Shown piece by piece: positions 53,902 to 63,905 of a DNA stretch of 64,000 nucleotides. The notes under the pieces are model-generated. The model searched no databases, was not told where the DNA came from, and worked only from the letters and a program-made list of their open reading frames with translations. The DNA is taken from NCBI GenBank assembly GCA_965279085.1, contig OZ257149.1:1-64000 (forward strand), read 5' to 3'. The first letter of the stretch is position 1. Each line of letters opens with the position of its first letter. This stretch comes from UBA7672 sp965279085 (GTDB lineage: Bacteria; Pseudomonadota; Alphaproteobacteria; Caulobacterales; Hyphomonadaceae). Position numbers and translations under genes: made by a program.

Positions 53902-54897
53902 ATGCGGACGATCCTGGCAGCCATCGCCTTTCTCGGCGCCGCCGCATGCGACACCTCTCCGCCCATGCCTCCGGAAACCCTGCTTGCGGTGGCCGACGGC
54001 CAGCCGACCGTCGCTTATGGCAAGGTCGTTTCAGGCAGCATCGCCTTCGATATATCGCGCCCACCCGTCGCTTTCGAAACCCTTCCTTCCAGCCCCAGCT
54101 GCGGCAAGCCTAGGGCCCGGCCGGGCGCCAAGGCCGCCTATGTCTACACCTATGGCGGCGGCATCCATGTGCCGCTCCACCACGTGAACTTCCGCGACAC
54201 GCCCGAGCAAGCCGAGCAGCGCCGCCACGCAATCCGGGAACGCAAGAGCGGTCGGCCACAACGCTCCTTCACGCAGAACGCCATCATGAAGGAGGCCTCT
54301 GCGTTCATGGCCGGCAACGCGGTGGAATGGTCGTCCCGCATCGACGTTCTCGTCACCGAGACAGAGGCGCCCGTCTTTCTCTATCTATCATCCTACGATC
54401 CGATTCTCTGGAATATCCAGCTCGCGCCCGGCGCCAGGCTCGACGGCGTGGTGGTGAATTCCTATGACGCCGGCGTGATCGCCAACGGAACCGATGTGGT
54501 GCGGACCGCACTCGTCTCCTACGACAATTCGCCCCGCGCCAGATGCTACGTCTCGGCGCCGGTTCGCGCGATACCGGTCGCCCAGCGCATCGCCGCTGCA
54601 AAGAAGATCAATCAGAATTTCAATCCTCGCCCGTATCTGAAGGAGTGGGAGGAGGACTATCGCAAGGGCCAGCGGTTCGGCACCGAGGTGGCGCGGCTGG
54701 TCGGCAAGCGTCCGGACTGGGTCATCACCCGCTCAGCAGACGGCAACGGGATCAACGCCATCCTCGTCGGTCCGCTGCCCGCCGCGCCTTTCAAGCTCCA
54801 GCCCATAACGCGCCTGCAGATTCCCTCGCACATCACCACCTTCTGGGGTTCGCGCGGTGACGCCTTCAAGACGTTCGGAATGGAAGACGCGGTCTGA
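53902..54897 (+). CDS. Hypothetical envelope protein, possible lipoprotein (331 aa)
   Basis: The product begins with a hydrophobic signal (MRTILAAIAFLGAAAC) whose cysteine could be lipidated, though the lipobox AAAC is not canonical. The rest is a soluble mixed alpha/beta protein with no recognised family. A feature is YTYGGGIHVPLHHVNF near residue 85, and later SSYDPILWNIQLAPGARLDG, which resembles secreted beta-sandwich domains. ATG 53902 is chosen because it starts the signal peptide; the longer frame adds 34 unconvincing residues. Confidence 0.7.
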   Translation: MRTILAAIAFLGAAACDTSPPMPPETLLAVADGQPTVAYGKVVSGSIAFDISRPPVAFETLPSSPSCGKPRARPGAKAAYVYTYGGGIHVPLHHVNFRDTPEQAEQRRHAIRERKSGRPQRSFTQNAIMKEASAFMAGNAVEWSSRIDVLVTETEAPVFLYLSSYDPILWNIQLAPGARLDGVVVNSYDAGVIANGTDVVRTALVSYDNSPRARCYVSAPVRAIPVAQRIAAAKKINQNFNPRPYLKEWEEDYRKGQRFGTEVARLVGKRPDWVITRSADGNGINAILVGPLPAAPFKLQPITRLQIPSHITTFWGSRGDAFKTFGMEDAV

Positions 54898-55118
54898 TCG
54901 GGCTTCCCAAGTCTGCTAAGCGATCCGCTGTCGAAAGCCATCCTCCATGCGACCGAAACGGGCCAACTCCCGCCCGTCGCCTGAACAGTCAAAGCACTTA
55001 TCCCGGTATCGTTCTTGTTGAGTTGCTCTGGGCAATGCGACGAAGCGATTTGTTTCGAGTCAGAGTTGCCTATGACCCTTCATTCAAACTAATCTCGCAG
55101 CAGTTGGGGGCGACGCAG

Positions 55119-55292
55119 ATGGCTGACAAGCGTAATCCGAATTCGAAAGCAACGGACGACTTTGCGATTGTAGCAGAGGCGTGGATTGACGTGCCGCGGA
55201 GCGGCGTCGAGGAATTCGAAACGCCTCCTGGCGATGCGAGGCCGACCGAAGTCCGCCTTCCCAAGGGTTTCACCCAGGGAAGTGAGAAATGA
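55119..55292 (+). CDS. Small hypothetical protein coupled to the DUF1036 gene (57 aa)
   Basis: A polar 57-residue protein (MADKRNPNSKATDDF...) with GGGGG 8 bases before the ATG. Its stop overlaps the start of the DUF1036 gene by 4 bases (ATGA), so the two are translated together and may act together. No family is recognised. A longer frame from 55023 is less likely. Confidence 0.5.
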   Translation: MADKRNPNSKATDDFAIVAEAWIDVPRSGVEEFETPPGDARPTEVRLPKGFTQGSEK

Positions 55293-55633
55293 GTCTCACA
55301 TTCGTCAACAATTATCGGACGCCGGTCTCGATCATGTATGTCTGGCACGAGACCGGCTGTGGCGACCCCCCTTGGCGAAAGGGAGGCTGGCTGACGGTTG
55401 AGACGGGACAATCGCGTGTCGCGCTGGATGGCGATCTCAACAATCGTTACCTATACTTTTATGCGCGAGCATCGGACGGCAGCTATTGGGGTAGCAATAA
55501 TTTCCGGACCCTGGTCTCCGACAGGAATTTTGAAGTCTGCCTGAGCGATATCTTGGAGCCGAGCCGGCTTGTACCGCTCGTCGAGGTAGACACGCGGGGC
55601 GCAAAGCGCTTCACCGTCAACCTCACGGGCTGA
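55289..55633 (+). CDS. DUF1036-like protein (114 aa)
   Basis: The protein resembles DUF1036 domains: an N-terminal VNNYRTPVSIMYVWHETGC strand pair, then WRKGGWLTVETGQS, LNNRYLYFYARASDG and conserved cysteines. Such domains are small beta proteins of unknown function, often secreted; no signal peptide is seen here. It is translationally coupled to the small gene before it. Assignment is from memory of the family pattern. Confidence 0.65.
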   Translation: MSLTFVNNYRTPVSIMYVWHETGCGDPPWRKGGWLTVETGQSRVALDGDLNNRYLYFYARASDGSYWGSNNFRTLVSDRNFEVCLSDILEPSRLVPLVEVDTRGAKRFTVNLTG

Positions 55634-55666
55634 GCTGCCGTCGCCCGTTCGTCTGCGGCTCCATAG

Positions 55667-56932
55667 TCAGCGGATCGTCCAGTTAAGGAACGTGCGAGGA
55701 TCGCAGGCGATTTGGTCGTTCGCGATGGTCCCGTCGCGATACAAGCCGACGTGCACGTGGGTGTTTCGCATACCACGGGCCTTGCCGCTTTCGTAACGGC
55801 TCGAGCAACCAACCAGATCGGTCGGCTTCAAACCGCTGCAGCCTGCATATCCGACGACCTCGGGGCCGGATATGGATCGAGCCGCGCCTTCCACCGCATC
55901 GAGGTGAGCGTAAGCGAGCAGATAGCGCTTGCCTTTGACCTTGAATGCAAAGACCACGGTTTGGCCGAAAGTTCCTGCCTCAGACGTCGGAGGCTTTGGC
56001 GGAGGAACTTCCATGTAGGAAGGCCACACCGGCGCGACCAGCGCGCTTCCCCGCGGCGCGAATATGTCCCACCCCCAATGCCGGCTTGTGTCACGCTTCC
56101 CGGCGTAGGTGCTGCGCAAGGGCGCCCATCCGCTGCCGCCATAGTTGCCTCGCCATTGCGCGCCGGTGTCATCGCCAGCGGCGCCGGCGAACAGGCTGAA
56201 GCTGAAGGCCTTGGCCTCGGGCGGATCGATCGCAAGCAGGGCCGCGATATCGGCCTGACTGAATATTTCGCTTTCGTCGTCGTCCCTAAGCGTGCCGGCG
56301 GCGGACGTCGCTTCCCCTGACCTCCGGTTCGGCTCGAAGGCCATGACTCCGAAGTTACCTGCCTTGCTGTTGTCGCCATATGCGCTGTCGCCGACACCGA
56401 ACAGGATGCGGGTCGCGCCTGCGGGAACTCGAACGATGACGTCTTCGTCGACAGGAACTCCAAAATCCTCGGGGATGTCGGTCCACTCGTTGCCGTGGTA
56501 GGTCGGCGGCGTTTGGAAAGCTGCGTTCTGTCCGGACTTTGCGGGAGCAAGCGCCTTCCCCTTGGCGTCGACAAACACCGCGCCCAGCTGCTGGCTTGTC
56601 GGGCCAGTGGGGCTCGTGTCGGATCCCCAATACCATTTTCCGAAAGCCTGCAGCCCCACATAGTCGCCTGGGGCAAGATTGAGGTCCTTGGCGATGCCTA
56701 TCGCGGTCGGATCGGTGGCCCCCTGATCCTGAAGACTGCGCTTGGTGTAGACACCCTTCGGCTCGACCGGCCAAGGCGTGCGGATCCACGTCTTCGCCGT
56801 CGGCATGCTTGGAGCTGCAGGAGTCGCTGGGCGGCAGGAAACGCCCCCCGCCGCTACTTGATTCACTGTCTGCTGACATCCCGCCGCAAGCAAAGCAAGC
56901 AACGCCAGCATCATTTCCTTGCGGAGTGTCAT
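55667..56932 (-). CDS. Putative lipoprotein with LecA-like and M23 peptidase-like domains
   Basis: The product (421 residues) has a lipoprotein signal with lipobox LAAGC. The middle part (about residues 85-200: LAPGDYVGLQAFGKWYWG, then GATRILFGVGDSAYGDN and GNFGVM) resembles the galactose-binding LecA/PA-IL fold. The C-terminal third looks like an M23/LytM metallopeptidase: HWGWDIFAPRGS supplies the HxxxD ligands and THVHVGL the HxH ligands. It may bind sugar and cut or sense peptidoglycan. ATG 56932 begins the signal peptide. Confidence 0.75.
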   Translation of the reverse strand: MTLRKEMMLALLALLAAGCQQTVNQVAAGGVSCRPATPAAPSMPTAKTWIRTPWPVEPKGVYTKRSLQDQGATDPTAIGIAKDLNLAPGDYVGLQAFGKWYWGSDTSPTGPTSQQLGAVFVDAKGKALAPAKSGQNAAFQTPPTYHGNEWTDIPEDFGVPVDEDVIVRVPAGATRILFGVGDSAYGDNSKAGNFGVMAFEPNRRSGEATSAAGTLRDDDESEIFSQADIAALLAIDPPEAKAFSFSLFAGAAGDDTGAQWRGNYGGSGWAPLRSTYAGKRDTSRHWGWDIFAPRGSALVAPVWPSYMEVPPPKPPTSEAGTFGQTVVFAFKVKGKRYLLAYAHLDAVEGAARSISGPEVVGYAGCSGLKPTDLVGCSSRYESGKARGMRNTHVHVGLYRDGTIANDQIACDPRTFLNWTIR

Positions 56933-58156
56933 GTCGATTTTCCCCAACCCGTGGGATATGGTGCGAGGTTCGGAAGCTGCTTGTCTATACTCTTTTTTGG
57001 ATAGCGCGTGCTCGAGCAGCGATGCGAGGTTCGCGGTCAAACACAGCCCGGTGTTAGGCCGCACGACGGGCGTCGTTTGTGTCGGCAGGTGTCAGTTCCC
57101 GACCTTTGGCCCGTTCCGGTTAGGGCAGGGCCTGTGAAAATCCGGCCTGCACCGATAGCCGAGAAGAAGCGAGCGCATCTCGCAACTCCGCCGCAACACG
57201 GCGACCAGAACTTTCAAATCCCCGCGTTTCAATGCCGCCGAGCTGCCGTCGCTGTCGGAAGGCTGGGTGAGCCACCGAAGCTGTATCGAAGCAGATCTTT
57301 GTTCACGCCGTTGTCTAACGCGCAGCGTCCGCAGCGTCCGCAGTGGCCTTGGGAGGCGGAATCGGCGGAAGATTGCTGCTCGATGCGGTGAGACCGGAAG
57401 GCGCGACTTGGCCCATACCTGCCGTCGACCAAACCGAATTGGGGTCCAACAATCCTGCGGCATTTCACGGCCAATGCAACCGGCCAGAATCTCGCGGCGC
57501 GCGGTATCCCCCGGGGATGCCTGTCTCCCTCGCCTAAGAGACCAGTGATGCCGCAAGGACATTACTAACACGGCTCAGAATGAGGTTAGGACGGCCGTCT
57601 CGCGCCCCTGTCTGAGTAGCGGGAGAGCAGCTCATACGCGTATATTACCGACACGGGCCGCAAATTGAACGCAAGAAGTGCCTGGGGACATCGGAGGTGG
57701 CCAAGTCGTCGCTGCCTGTCGCGCACAACCCTGCCGATGCTGACCAAAAATAACGCGATCTGGACGGACATCGGAGCACAGCTCAAAAAAAGGTCGGCCT
57801 GTTTCGCTAGACCGGAAGAGGGTGGAGGAAGTGCGACTGCGGACGGAGCGCTTCAGACGCTCGCGAACTCAGACTGGCGCTCGTGCGCCACCCTTTGCAC
57901 CGGGTCTGTTTCGGATGCCCATGCGTTGCAGAGTTGGAGGCGGCCGGACTTGTGGCGCAGCAAGCAACCAGAAGGTCGGTCGCCCCGTCGAGAATGCCAG
58001 CCCTTTGAGGGGGGGGCAGCTCGTTGCGAGCGCAAGACCGGCCCACATCTCTAACTCCAGCGCGGTGCCGTTGCAATTCGGTGACGATCATATGTCGACA
58101 GCGTGAGAGATTAGGCGATGCTGCTGTTCGATTGGGCACCGTGCCACACAGGCACT
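56933..58156. other. Long gene-poor region (about 1.2 kb)
   Basis: No convincing coding sequence is visible; frames are short and unlike proteins. A 9-base unit CAGCGTCCG occurs twice in tandem near 57324, and an 8-G run lies near 58009-58016. The stretch may be decayed or regulatory. Confidence 0.45.
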
Positions 58157-58486
58157 CTAGATACTGTCGAGCAGATATTTTACGGAGGCCATCTTCCTAC
58201 GAATGACGGCAAGCCGAGCCGTCATTGTCCCCTCCAATGTCCTCAATTCTTCTGGAGGCATTGCGTCCTTCTCCTCTCGGTGACGCGCCATGTCCCGGCC
58301 ATGCGCCCTCATCAGCTCCACCAGCTCGCGAAAACCATAGCTTCCCAGCACCAGCTGCCGACGCGCCAGTATGGCTGAGATGGGGGCGCCAATGTCTGGG
58401 GGAAGTGTCGCAAGTTGTTCGATGGCCTCCTTATGGCTGCGCAAGACTTCGGTGAGCCAGAGCAGTTCCGATGAGTCGAAATCCAA
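58157..58486 (-). CDS. Helical hypothetical protein (109 aa)
   Basis: The 109-residue protein is almost all helix (LTEVLRSHKEAIEQLATL, then RELVELMRAHGRDMARHR and RLAVIRRKMASVKYLL), suggesting a helical bundle or coiled coil. The start is TTG, supported by GGAG 6 bases upstream. It is divergent from the TetR gene across about 400 bases with a palindrome, so it could be a regulated target. No family is recognised. Confidence 0.55.
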   Translation of the reverse strand: MDFDSSELLWLTEVLRSHKEAIEQLATLPPDIGAPISAILARRQLVLGSYGFRELVELMRAHGRDMARHREEKDAMPPEELRTLEGTMTARLAVIRRKMASVKYLLDSI

Positions 58487-58888
58487 TTTGCACTCCGCGC
58501 CGAATGGCGCGGGCTATCGGTCGGAGGGGCTGCTCGCGGCTAGTGCAGAAATCGTCGCACTTCACTGCATGACGCAACGAACAGAGGCTAGCAAGATCCT
58601 CCATCACTAGCATCTCACCGAGACGTGTAAGTGCTTGCATTGTGTGGGCCAGTGTTATCGCAAGGTGCCGCAACGCGAGATGGTCGATGGGGAATGCTTG
58701 CAAGTGCAGGCTGACAAGAGCGACCCGGAAGCCGGAGCGCTTTTTTTGAGAAGCGGCCTGCGATCATCCCGTCCCGTGTTGCACCACCGACCGCCCGCGC
58801 GCGCTGAACTTACTTTCTAGTAAGTGACTCGCGCGAATCCGGTCTCTGCGCTATTCGATGCCGAGGATGAACATTCAGGTGCGTAGAT
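58487..58888. other. Divergent intergenic region with a TetR-type palindrome
   Basis: About 400 bases between the helical protein and the TetR gene. A minus-strand frame (58431-58703) has some protein-like sequence but no ribosome site and is not called. The palindrome at 58808-58825 is the main element. Confidence 0.45.
58808..58825. promoter_or_regulatory. Probable TetR-family operator
   Basis: A perfect inverted repeat, ACTTACT and AGTAAGT around TTCT, lies 63 bases before the TetR gene start. Size and spacing fit a TetR dimer site, so autoregulation is likely. Confidence 0.6.
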
Positions 58889-59497
58889 TTGGCGACCTCG
58901 CTTGAACCTGTGGGGGGCACCGGCGAGCAGATCCTGGACGCGGCCGAGCGACGCGTGCAGGTACGCGGCTTTAACGGTTTCAGCTACGCCGACATCGCCC
59001 GAGAAATTGGCGTCACAAGCGCCAGCATCCACTATCATTTCCCGAGCAAGACTGACCTCGGCGTGCGGTTGGTAGCACGCTACACGGAGCGCTTTTGCGC
59101 GGCCTTGGCGACAATAGAGGTGCTGCATGGGAAAGCGCTCGATCGATTGAACGCATATGACGAAGTATACGCTGGCGTGCTTGCGGCCGATCGCTTGTGC
59201 CTGTGTGGGATAATGGCGTCGGAATACGAGACGCTGGCAGAGCCAATCAAAGCGGAGTTGGTGCGTTTCTTTAGGCTCAACGAAGACTGGTTGGGGGCTC
59301 AGCTCGAGGCGGGGCGGGCGACACGCGAACTCAACTTCGAGGGCGCCCCCAACGCCGTAGCAGTCGCGATCATCGGTGCCCTGGAAGGCGCCATGTTGGT
59401 GGCGCGCGTGCGCGGCGGATTGGATGGGTTCCGCACATCCGCTCGGCTCATTCTCTCGAGTCTTCGTCAAACCGCCCGTCAGAAAAGCAAACGCTGA
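58889..59497 (+). CDS. TetR/AcrR-family transcriptional regulator
   Basis: The 202-residue protein has the TetR HTH at residues 14-60: ILDAAERRVQVRGFNGFSYADIAREIGV, then SIHYHFPSKTDLG. This is followed by a helical ligand-binding domain containing CLCGIMASEYETL, which resembles the AcrR/YxaF-like group. The start appears to be TTG; no strong ribosome site is seen. A palindrome just upstream is its probable operator. The inducer is unknown. Confidence 0.9.
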   Translation: MATSLEPVGGTGEQILDAAERRVQVRGFNGFSYADIAREIGVTSASIHYHFPSKTDLGVRLVARYTERFCAALATIEVLHGKALDRLNAYDEVYAGVLAADRLCLCGIMASEYETLAEPIKAELVRFFRLNEDWLGAQLEAGRATRELNFEGAPNAVAVAIIGALEGAMLVARVRGGLDGFRTSARLILSSLRQTARQKSKR

Positions 59498-59786
59498 CCT
59501 CTCGTTCTGACCTAGCCGTAGATAGATCAAGACCTCTTGCGGCTTCATCCAGCATTAAACACAGTGCTGTGCATTGTAGTCTCATGAACGGGCGTCCGAA
59601 GACAGTGGCATTGGCTGGTGAGGAAGTGCGTAACCGTGGCCTCTCAGGGCAAATGTTGGCGCAGTGGACATTCGACCTTTTGATGCGGCACGATCTTTCT
59701 ACCTCGTCGCCAAATTGCGAGGTCTGGATCAGCCACACATCGGTGACCTTTCCCGACCTTAGCCGCGCGATCGAAACTAGGCGGTG

Positions 59787-61427
59787 ATGAGACTTATGGG
59801 CGATCCTCGCGAGGTGCAGAGCATGCCGCACGATCCAGACGCGAACATCACCGAGAGCGAGGAAACTATACAGCGGATCGCCGCGAGTGAAGCTCAGTAC
59901 CGAATGCTCGCCGACCACATCGCGGACGTCATCGTGAAAGCAGGACCAAACGGGGTGATCACCTATGCGTCGCCGTCTTGCAGGCAGCTGGGCGTCTCAC
60001 CCGAGCAGGCGATCGGGCGCTCCACGCTTGAATTCGTGTCTGAGGAGGACCGGGAAAACGCAAGGAAAATCATCAACGATCTCTTTGAAGGCGCTGAACC
60101 GGATCGCGCCGTTCTTCGGGAATATCGCGTCACACGAGCTGACGGCAGCACGGTGTGGATGGAGGGAAATCCATCGGTGATCCGAGATGTAGCTGGCCGC
60201 CCGGTCGAATACATCACCGTGCTCCGTGATATTTCGGCTCGCAAGCAACTGGCGTTGGACCTCGGCGAAGCCGTGGCCGTCGCCAGAGGCGCGCTCAAGG
60301 CGAAAGGTGAGTTCTTGGCTAATGTCGGCCACGAGCTGCGCACCCCGATGACCAGCATCCTGGGTCTGGCGAGAGTCATCGCCGATGAAGCCGATCTACC
60401 AATCCCAATACGGGATACGGCGCGTGGCATTGTTGATGCCGGACAGGACCTCTTGGCTACAATCAATGAGCTGCTGGACTGGTCCGCGCTTAGCGAAGGA
60501 CAATTAAGAATCGCGTTGGAGCCATTCGATCTACCGACGGTGCTCCGTGGCGCATGCTGGCTGCTGGAACACCAAGCCAATTTAAAGGGCGTGCACCTCT
60601 CCTTCAGCATTCCAACGACCATGCCCACGACCTTTGTTGGAGATGCCGCGCGTATCAAACAGGTTCTCATCAACCTGATCGGAAACGCCGTCAAATTTAC
60701 TGAAGTTGGTACGATCCACGTTTCAGCCAGCCAGGCACTTGCAAACGGAATGGTTCGATTTCAGGTGAGAGATACCGGGCGAGGTATCTCGCCGTCAGAG
60801 GCCGAAGTGATCTTCGAGCGCTTTGTGCGAGGAGCATTGCGACATCCAGAAATGCCAGGATCGGGCCTTGGACTCCACATTTGCAAACTGCTCGTCGAGC
60901 GCATGGGCGGTACGATTGCTGCGGGAGCCAACAACGCTGAAGGCGGATCGAACTTTTGGTTTGATCTGCCATTGATGGCGGCCAGCTCCGTGGCATTGTC
61001 CGCGCATCGGGGCGCGGCAACGGCTGCAGCAACGCCCGGTCGCGTGCTTCTCATTGAAGACAACGCCGCCATGCAACAGATCGTTTGCGCGATATTGAAG
61101 CCGCTGGGATTTCACGTCGAGATTTGCTCGACGGGGGCTGATGGCCTCATGGCTGCCAGGAACCAGAGATTTGGCCTCATCCTGATCGATGCAGTTTTAC
61201 CCGACATACCTGGAGCGACGCTGGCGCGCGAGATACGCGCCTTGGCTGGGCTGGCGGGTTCGGTGCGGATAGTGGCGATGTCAGCAGGCAATCCGGCGGA
61301 TGTCGCTCGCAAGTTCATTGACGCGGGGGCCGATGGCTTTCTGGCTAAGCCGATCGACGTCGCCGAGCTGGTTGCGGCGGCACAGAACGGGTCACGATTG
61401 GCGCATGTCGCGCCTCCGGGTTATTGA
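59787..61427 (+). CDS. Cytoplasmic PAS hybrid sensor histidine kinase
   Basis: The 546-residue protein has one PAS domain (about residues 35-155), a HisKA domain with NVGHELRTPM (histidine near residue 182), an ATPase (NLIGNAVKFTE, DTGRGISP, GSGLGLHI) and a C-terminal receiver with LILIDAVLPDIPG (about residue 467). No membrane helix is seen. The PAS is very like the first PAS of the 39349 kinase (YASPSCRQLGVSPEQAIGRS against YASPACRMLGITPEQAIGRS), so they may sense related cues. A GTG directly before the ATG is an alternative start. No partner regulator is adjacent. Confidence 0.9.
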   Translation: MRLMGDPREVQSMPHDPDANITESEETIQRIAASEAQYRMLADHIADVIVKAGPNGVITYASPSCRQLGVSPEQAIGRSTLEFVSEEDRENARKIINDLFEGAEPDRAVLREYRVTRADGSTVWMEGNPSVIRDVAGRPVEYITVLRDISARKQLALDLGEAVAVARGALKAKGEFLANVGHELRTPMTSILGLARVIADEADLPIPIRDTARGIVDAGQDLLATINELLDWSALSEGQLRIALEPFDLPTVLRGACWLLEHQANLKGVHLSFSIPTTMPTTFVGDAARIKQVLINLIGNAVKFTEVGTIHVSASQALANGMVRFQVRDTGRGISPSEAEVIFERFVRGALRHPEMPGSGLGLHICKLLVERMGGTIAAGANNAEGGSNFWFDLPLMAASSVALSAHRGAATAAATPGRVLLIEDNAAMQQIVCAILKPLGFHVEICSTGADGLMAARNQRFGLILIDAVLPDIPGATLAREIRALAGLAGSVRIVAMSAGNPADVARKFIDAGADGFLAKPIDVAELVAAAQNGSRLAHVAPPGY

Positions 61428-61459
61428 CCCAGCTTGAGCATCGGCGCGGTGGTCGGCAA

Positions 61460-62487
61460 TCAATTAATACCAAGGACCGCTTGCGGCGAGATCCGGGGGG
61501 GTGGGGCAAGGGCGGCGGCTTGAATTGGCCCAATGCCGCCGCTCGCGTTCGGAGCTATTGTAGTGCATCGATCGCGCGGGGCGATGTGGCCGACCTCGGC
61601 CCCGTTTGCCCGCGCGAAAGCGAACACGTAGATTTTGCTTCCCTGCCGGTGGCCCCAATCGCCGGTGGAGACGCATTCCGCTGCGCCGCCTAGTGCCGAC
61701 AATCGCCAAACGTGCATGATCGAACTGGGAGCTGGACGTTGCGAACTGAAATAGATCCAGCGACCATCATGCGACCATATTGGATAGACGTCATAGGCTG
61801 GACTGTTCGACAGGTTTTGTTCGTTGCCCCCATCCAGGTTTGCTGTCGCAATTTCGGAATTTCGGACCGGCGCACCATCTGCGCCCGCTGTCCAGATGAC
61901 GCGGCGATAGAGGAGGCGCTTTCCGTCCGGTGAGACCGAGGGATAAGAGCATTCGCTGCGACAGCGGGTGTGGCGCTGAAGATCAGAGCCATCTGCCCGC
62001 ACGCTGAAGATGTCGACCAGATTTCCCCGGTTGGCGGCCATCTCTCACCTGGTTTGCGTTCGTCTGCGACGCGCTCAGAGTTGAAGAAAACGCGCGATCC
62101 ATCCGGGCTCCAACGCGGGTGGCCCTCGCGGGCGGGATGGTCCGTAAGGCGGTGCCGTTGCGAGCCGTCGAGGCTCATCACGAAGATGTCTTCCTGACCG
62201 TCGACCACCGACGCAAAGACGATGCGGACGCCATCCGGCGACCAGTCGGGGTAAGTCGGATCGTTACCGGCTCCGGTAATTTCCGTGACAGGCCCCCCGC
62301 CACGTCGCGCAGGTATAGTCCGCCGCACCGCACGGTCCGATTGGAAGAGCACGCGCATTCCATCCGGTGAGACTGTGGAATTGCGGTCGGTGTGAGCAGT
62401 TACCCAAGTCGCTGGACTTGGCGCCTGTGCGTGCGCAAAGGAAACAGCCGTTAATGCTGCGACCAGGCTGACGACGCCACTTTTCAA
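61460..62487 (-). pseudogene. TolB/WD40-like beta-propeller protein, frameshifted
   Basis: The gene starts at TTG 62487 (GGAG upstream) with a signal peptide ending SFAHA. It encodes TolB-type propeller repeats (DPTYPDWSPDGVRIVFAS, HPRWSPDGSRVFFNS) in one frame to about 62030. The same repeat type then continues in another frame (SYPSVSPDGKRLLYR, YPIWSHDGRWIYFSS) to the stop at 61460. The break lies at about 62010-62060. A real frameshift or a sequencing error would explain it. It would encode a secreted or periplasmic propeller of about 340 residues. Confidence 0.75.
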
Positions 62488-63263
62488 CTTGTTCTCCGGT
62501 TGAGCAATGCGCCCAAGTATCTGTCGCAACACTACGCCACGATCAAGCGGCGGCGCAGACCGAAAGCAGCTCGTTGGCCTGAATGAATGACTGTCATCGG
62601 CGAGTTGCATTGTTTGCTGGAAAAATTGGTTGGGGGGCGGGAAGCGATCCGAATGCAGTCATTCGCTTAGCGCGTGTGCGCTTCCACTCCAGATGCAATC
62701 GAGCGGTATGGGCATTTCGAGCTAAGCAATTGACCAGCATCGCGATTTGCATCGTGCAACAACGATCATCCGATGGTTCGAATCTTTGCATCTCAGCCAG
62801 GGATCTTCAGCCTCCGGCCGCCCGGCCGTTGAGACTCTGAATTGAGCCCATCTGTCCGGGACTTAGCGACAGAGATTCCTCCCAGAGACTCGCTTGCTGT
62901 TCGCATGCGCCGCGACTTCGGCCCGTTTGCGTGCGCCAGGCTCCGGAGCCCCGCGAAAAATGGAAAGTAGCGGTGAGCGCCGAAATGGCAGAGAGCGCAT
63001 TCGCATGGTGGTCGCTGGTGACATGGCGTGTGGCGGATGCGGTGGAAGCTCGCGAGCGCGGTGCCTTTCACGTTTTCGAAGGCAACACTCGGGTCCGTGG
63101 ATGAGCGAACAGTCGGCCGCGAGGTGACAAGCGCTTACGTCGAAGGATCAAGGCGCGCCTCGTTGCTAGGGGGAGGTCTGTGGTCAAGCGCGGGTTCGCC
63201 AGTCGCGCTACGTCAGCCAGTTGGCGAGCATCAATCCAACAACGCCTGACACCAAGTCCGATC
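62488..63263. other. Gene-poor region (about 780 bases)
   Basis: No convincing gene, tRNA or hairpin was found between the frameshifted TolB-like gene and the nrsF gene. Short frames look random. Confidence 0.4.
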
Positions 63264-63905
63264 CTACCAGCGTAGCAAGCGCCAACCTGCGACGGCGCCC
63301 AGTGCTGTCGAGAGCGCAATTCCTCCCGTGTACCAGATTGCCGTGAACGCGGCGGACGTCTCGGCGCAGTGCAGGCCGTATACGGTGGCGGCGATGCCGC
63401 CGACGAATAACCCCGCGCCGGCGCCGGCGAGTGCGGGTCGCGTCGGTGCAAGGCTGCGCATGGCGATCAGGCTGAGAGCGAGGCCAGGAATAGCGAGCGC
63501 CACGATGCGCCAGGGGCAGCGATCCCATGTCGAGCCGAGAAGGGCGTCGCGCATGTCTTCGGCGGACGTAGAGAATAGCTGGACGGTGGCGATACCCAGC
63601 ATCACGGCTATGACAGCGACCAGCGCGATGATCCCACGCGCTGCCTTTGCGCCGGGGCGGGAGAGACGTTCAGCGAGAAGGAATCCTGCGATGGCAAGGG
63701 CGAGAGTATAGATTGTCTTCATCCAGTAGCTGGGCGAGGCGACAGCTTCGGCCATGTCGCGCAGGCCGAGCCAGGCGACCAGTAAGGCAAACGCAACGAC
63801 GGCGCCGATGAGCGCGGCCGGACCGAGGCGGCGTGTAATGGGGAAGGGCGCTGCGGGCGTTTTCGCATCGGCCGCCATCAGGGCGATGAGATCATCGGTT
63901 TTCAT
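63264..63905 (-). CDS. nrsF: NrsF/DUF1109-type membrane anti-sigma factor
   Basis: The 213-residue protein begins MKTDDLIALMAADA, the typical start of DUF1109/NrsF proteins, and has six hydrophobic helices with two cysteines in predicted loops (RCPWR and HCAET). NrsF-type proteins hold an ECF sigma factor at the inner membrane and release it on oxidative or metal stress. Its ATG lies inside the 3' end of the sigma gene (14-base overlap), giving coupled, balanced expression. The symbol is given by family resemblance. Confidence 0.85.
   Translation of the reverse strand: MKTDDLIALMAADAKTPAAPFPITRRLGPAALIGAVVAFALLVAWLGLRDMAEAVASPSYWMKTIYTLALAIAGFLLAERLSRPGAKAARGIIALVAVIAVMLGIATVQLFSTSAEDMRDALLGSTWDRCPWRIVALAIPGLALSLIAMRSLAPTRPALAGAGAGLFVGGIAATVYGLHCAETSAAFTAIWYTGGIALSTALGAVAGWRLLRW

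Noticed and set aside
57665..58054. Plus-strand open frame of 129 codons in the gene-poor stretch
   Set aside because: Arginine-, serine- and cysteine-rich composition typical of a chance frame in GC-rich DNA.
58431..58703. Minus-strand open frame of 90 codons
   Set aside because: It overlaps the better-supported 58157-58486 gene by 56 bases, has no ribosome site and loses protein-like composition in its second half.
59569..59787. Plus-strand open frame before the hybrid kinase
   Set aside because: No ribosome site or recognisable sequence; it probably only covers the kinase promoter region.
62764..62800. GGTTCGAATC, resembling a tRNA T-loop
   Set aside because: Flanking bases do not form a T-stem, and no anticodon or acceptor stem can be drawn around it.
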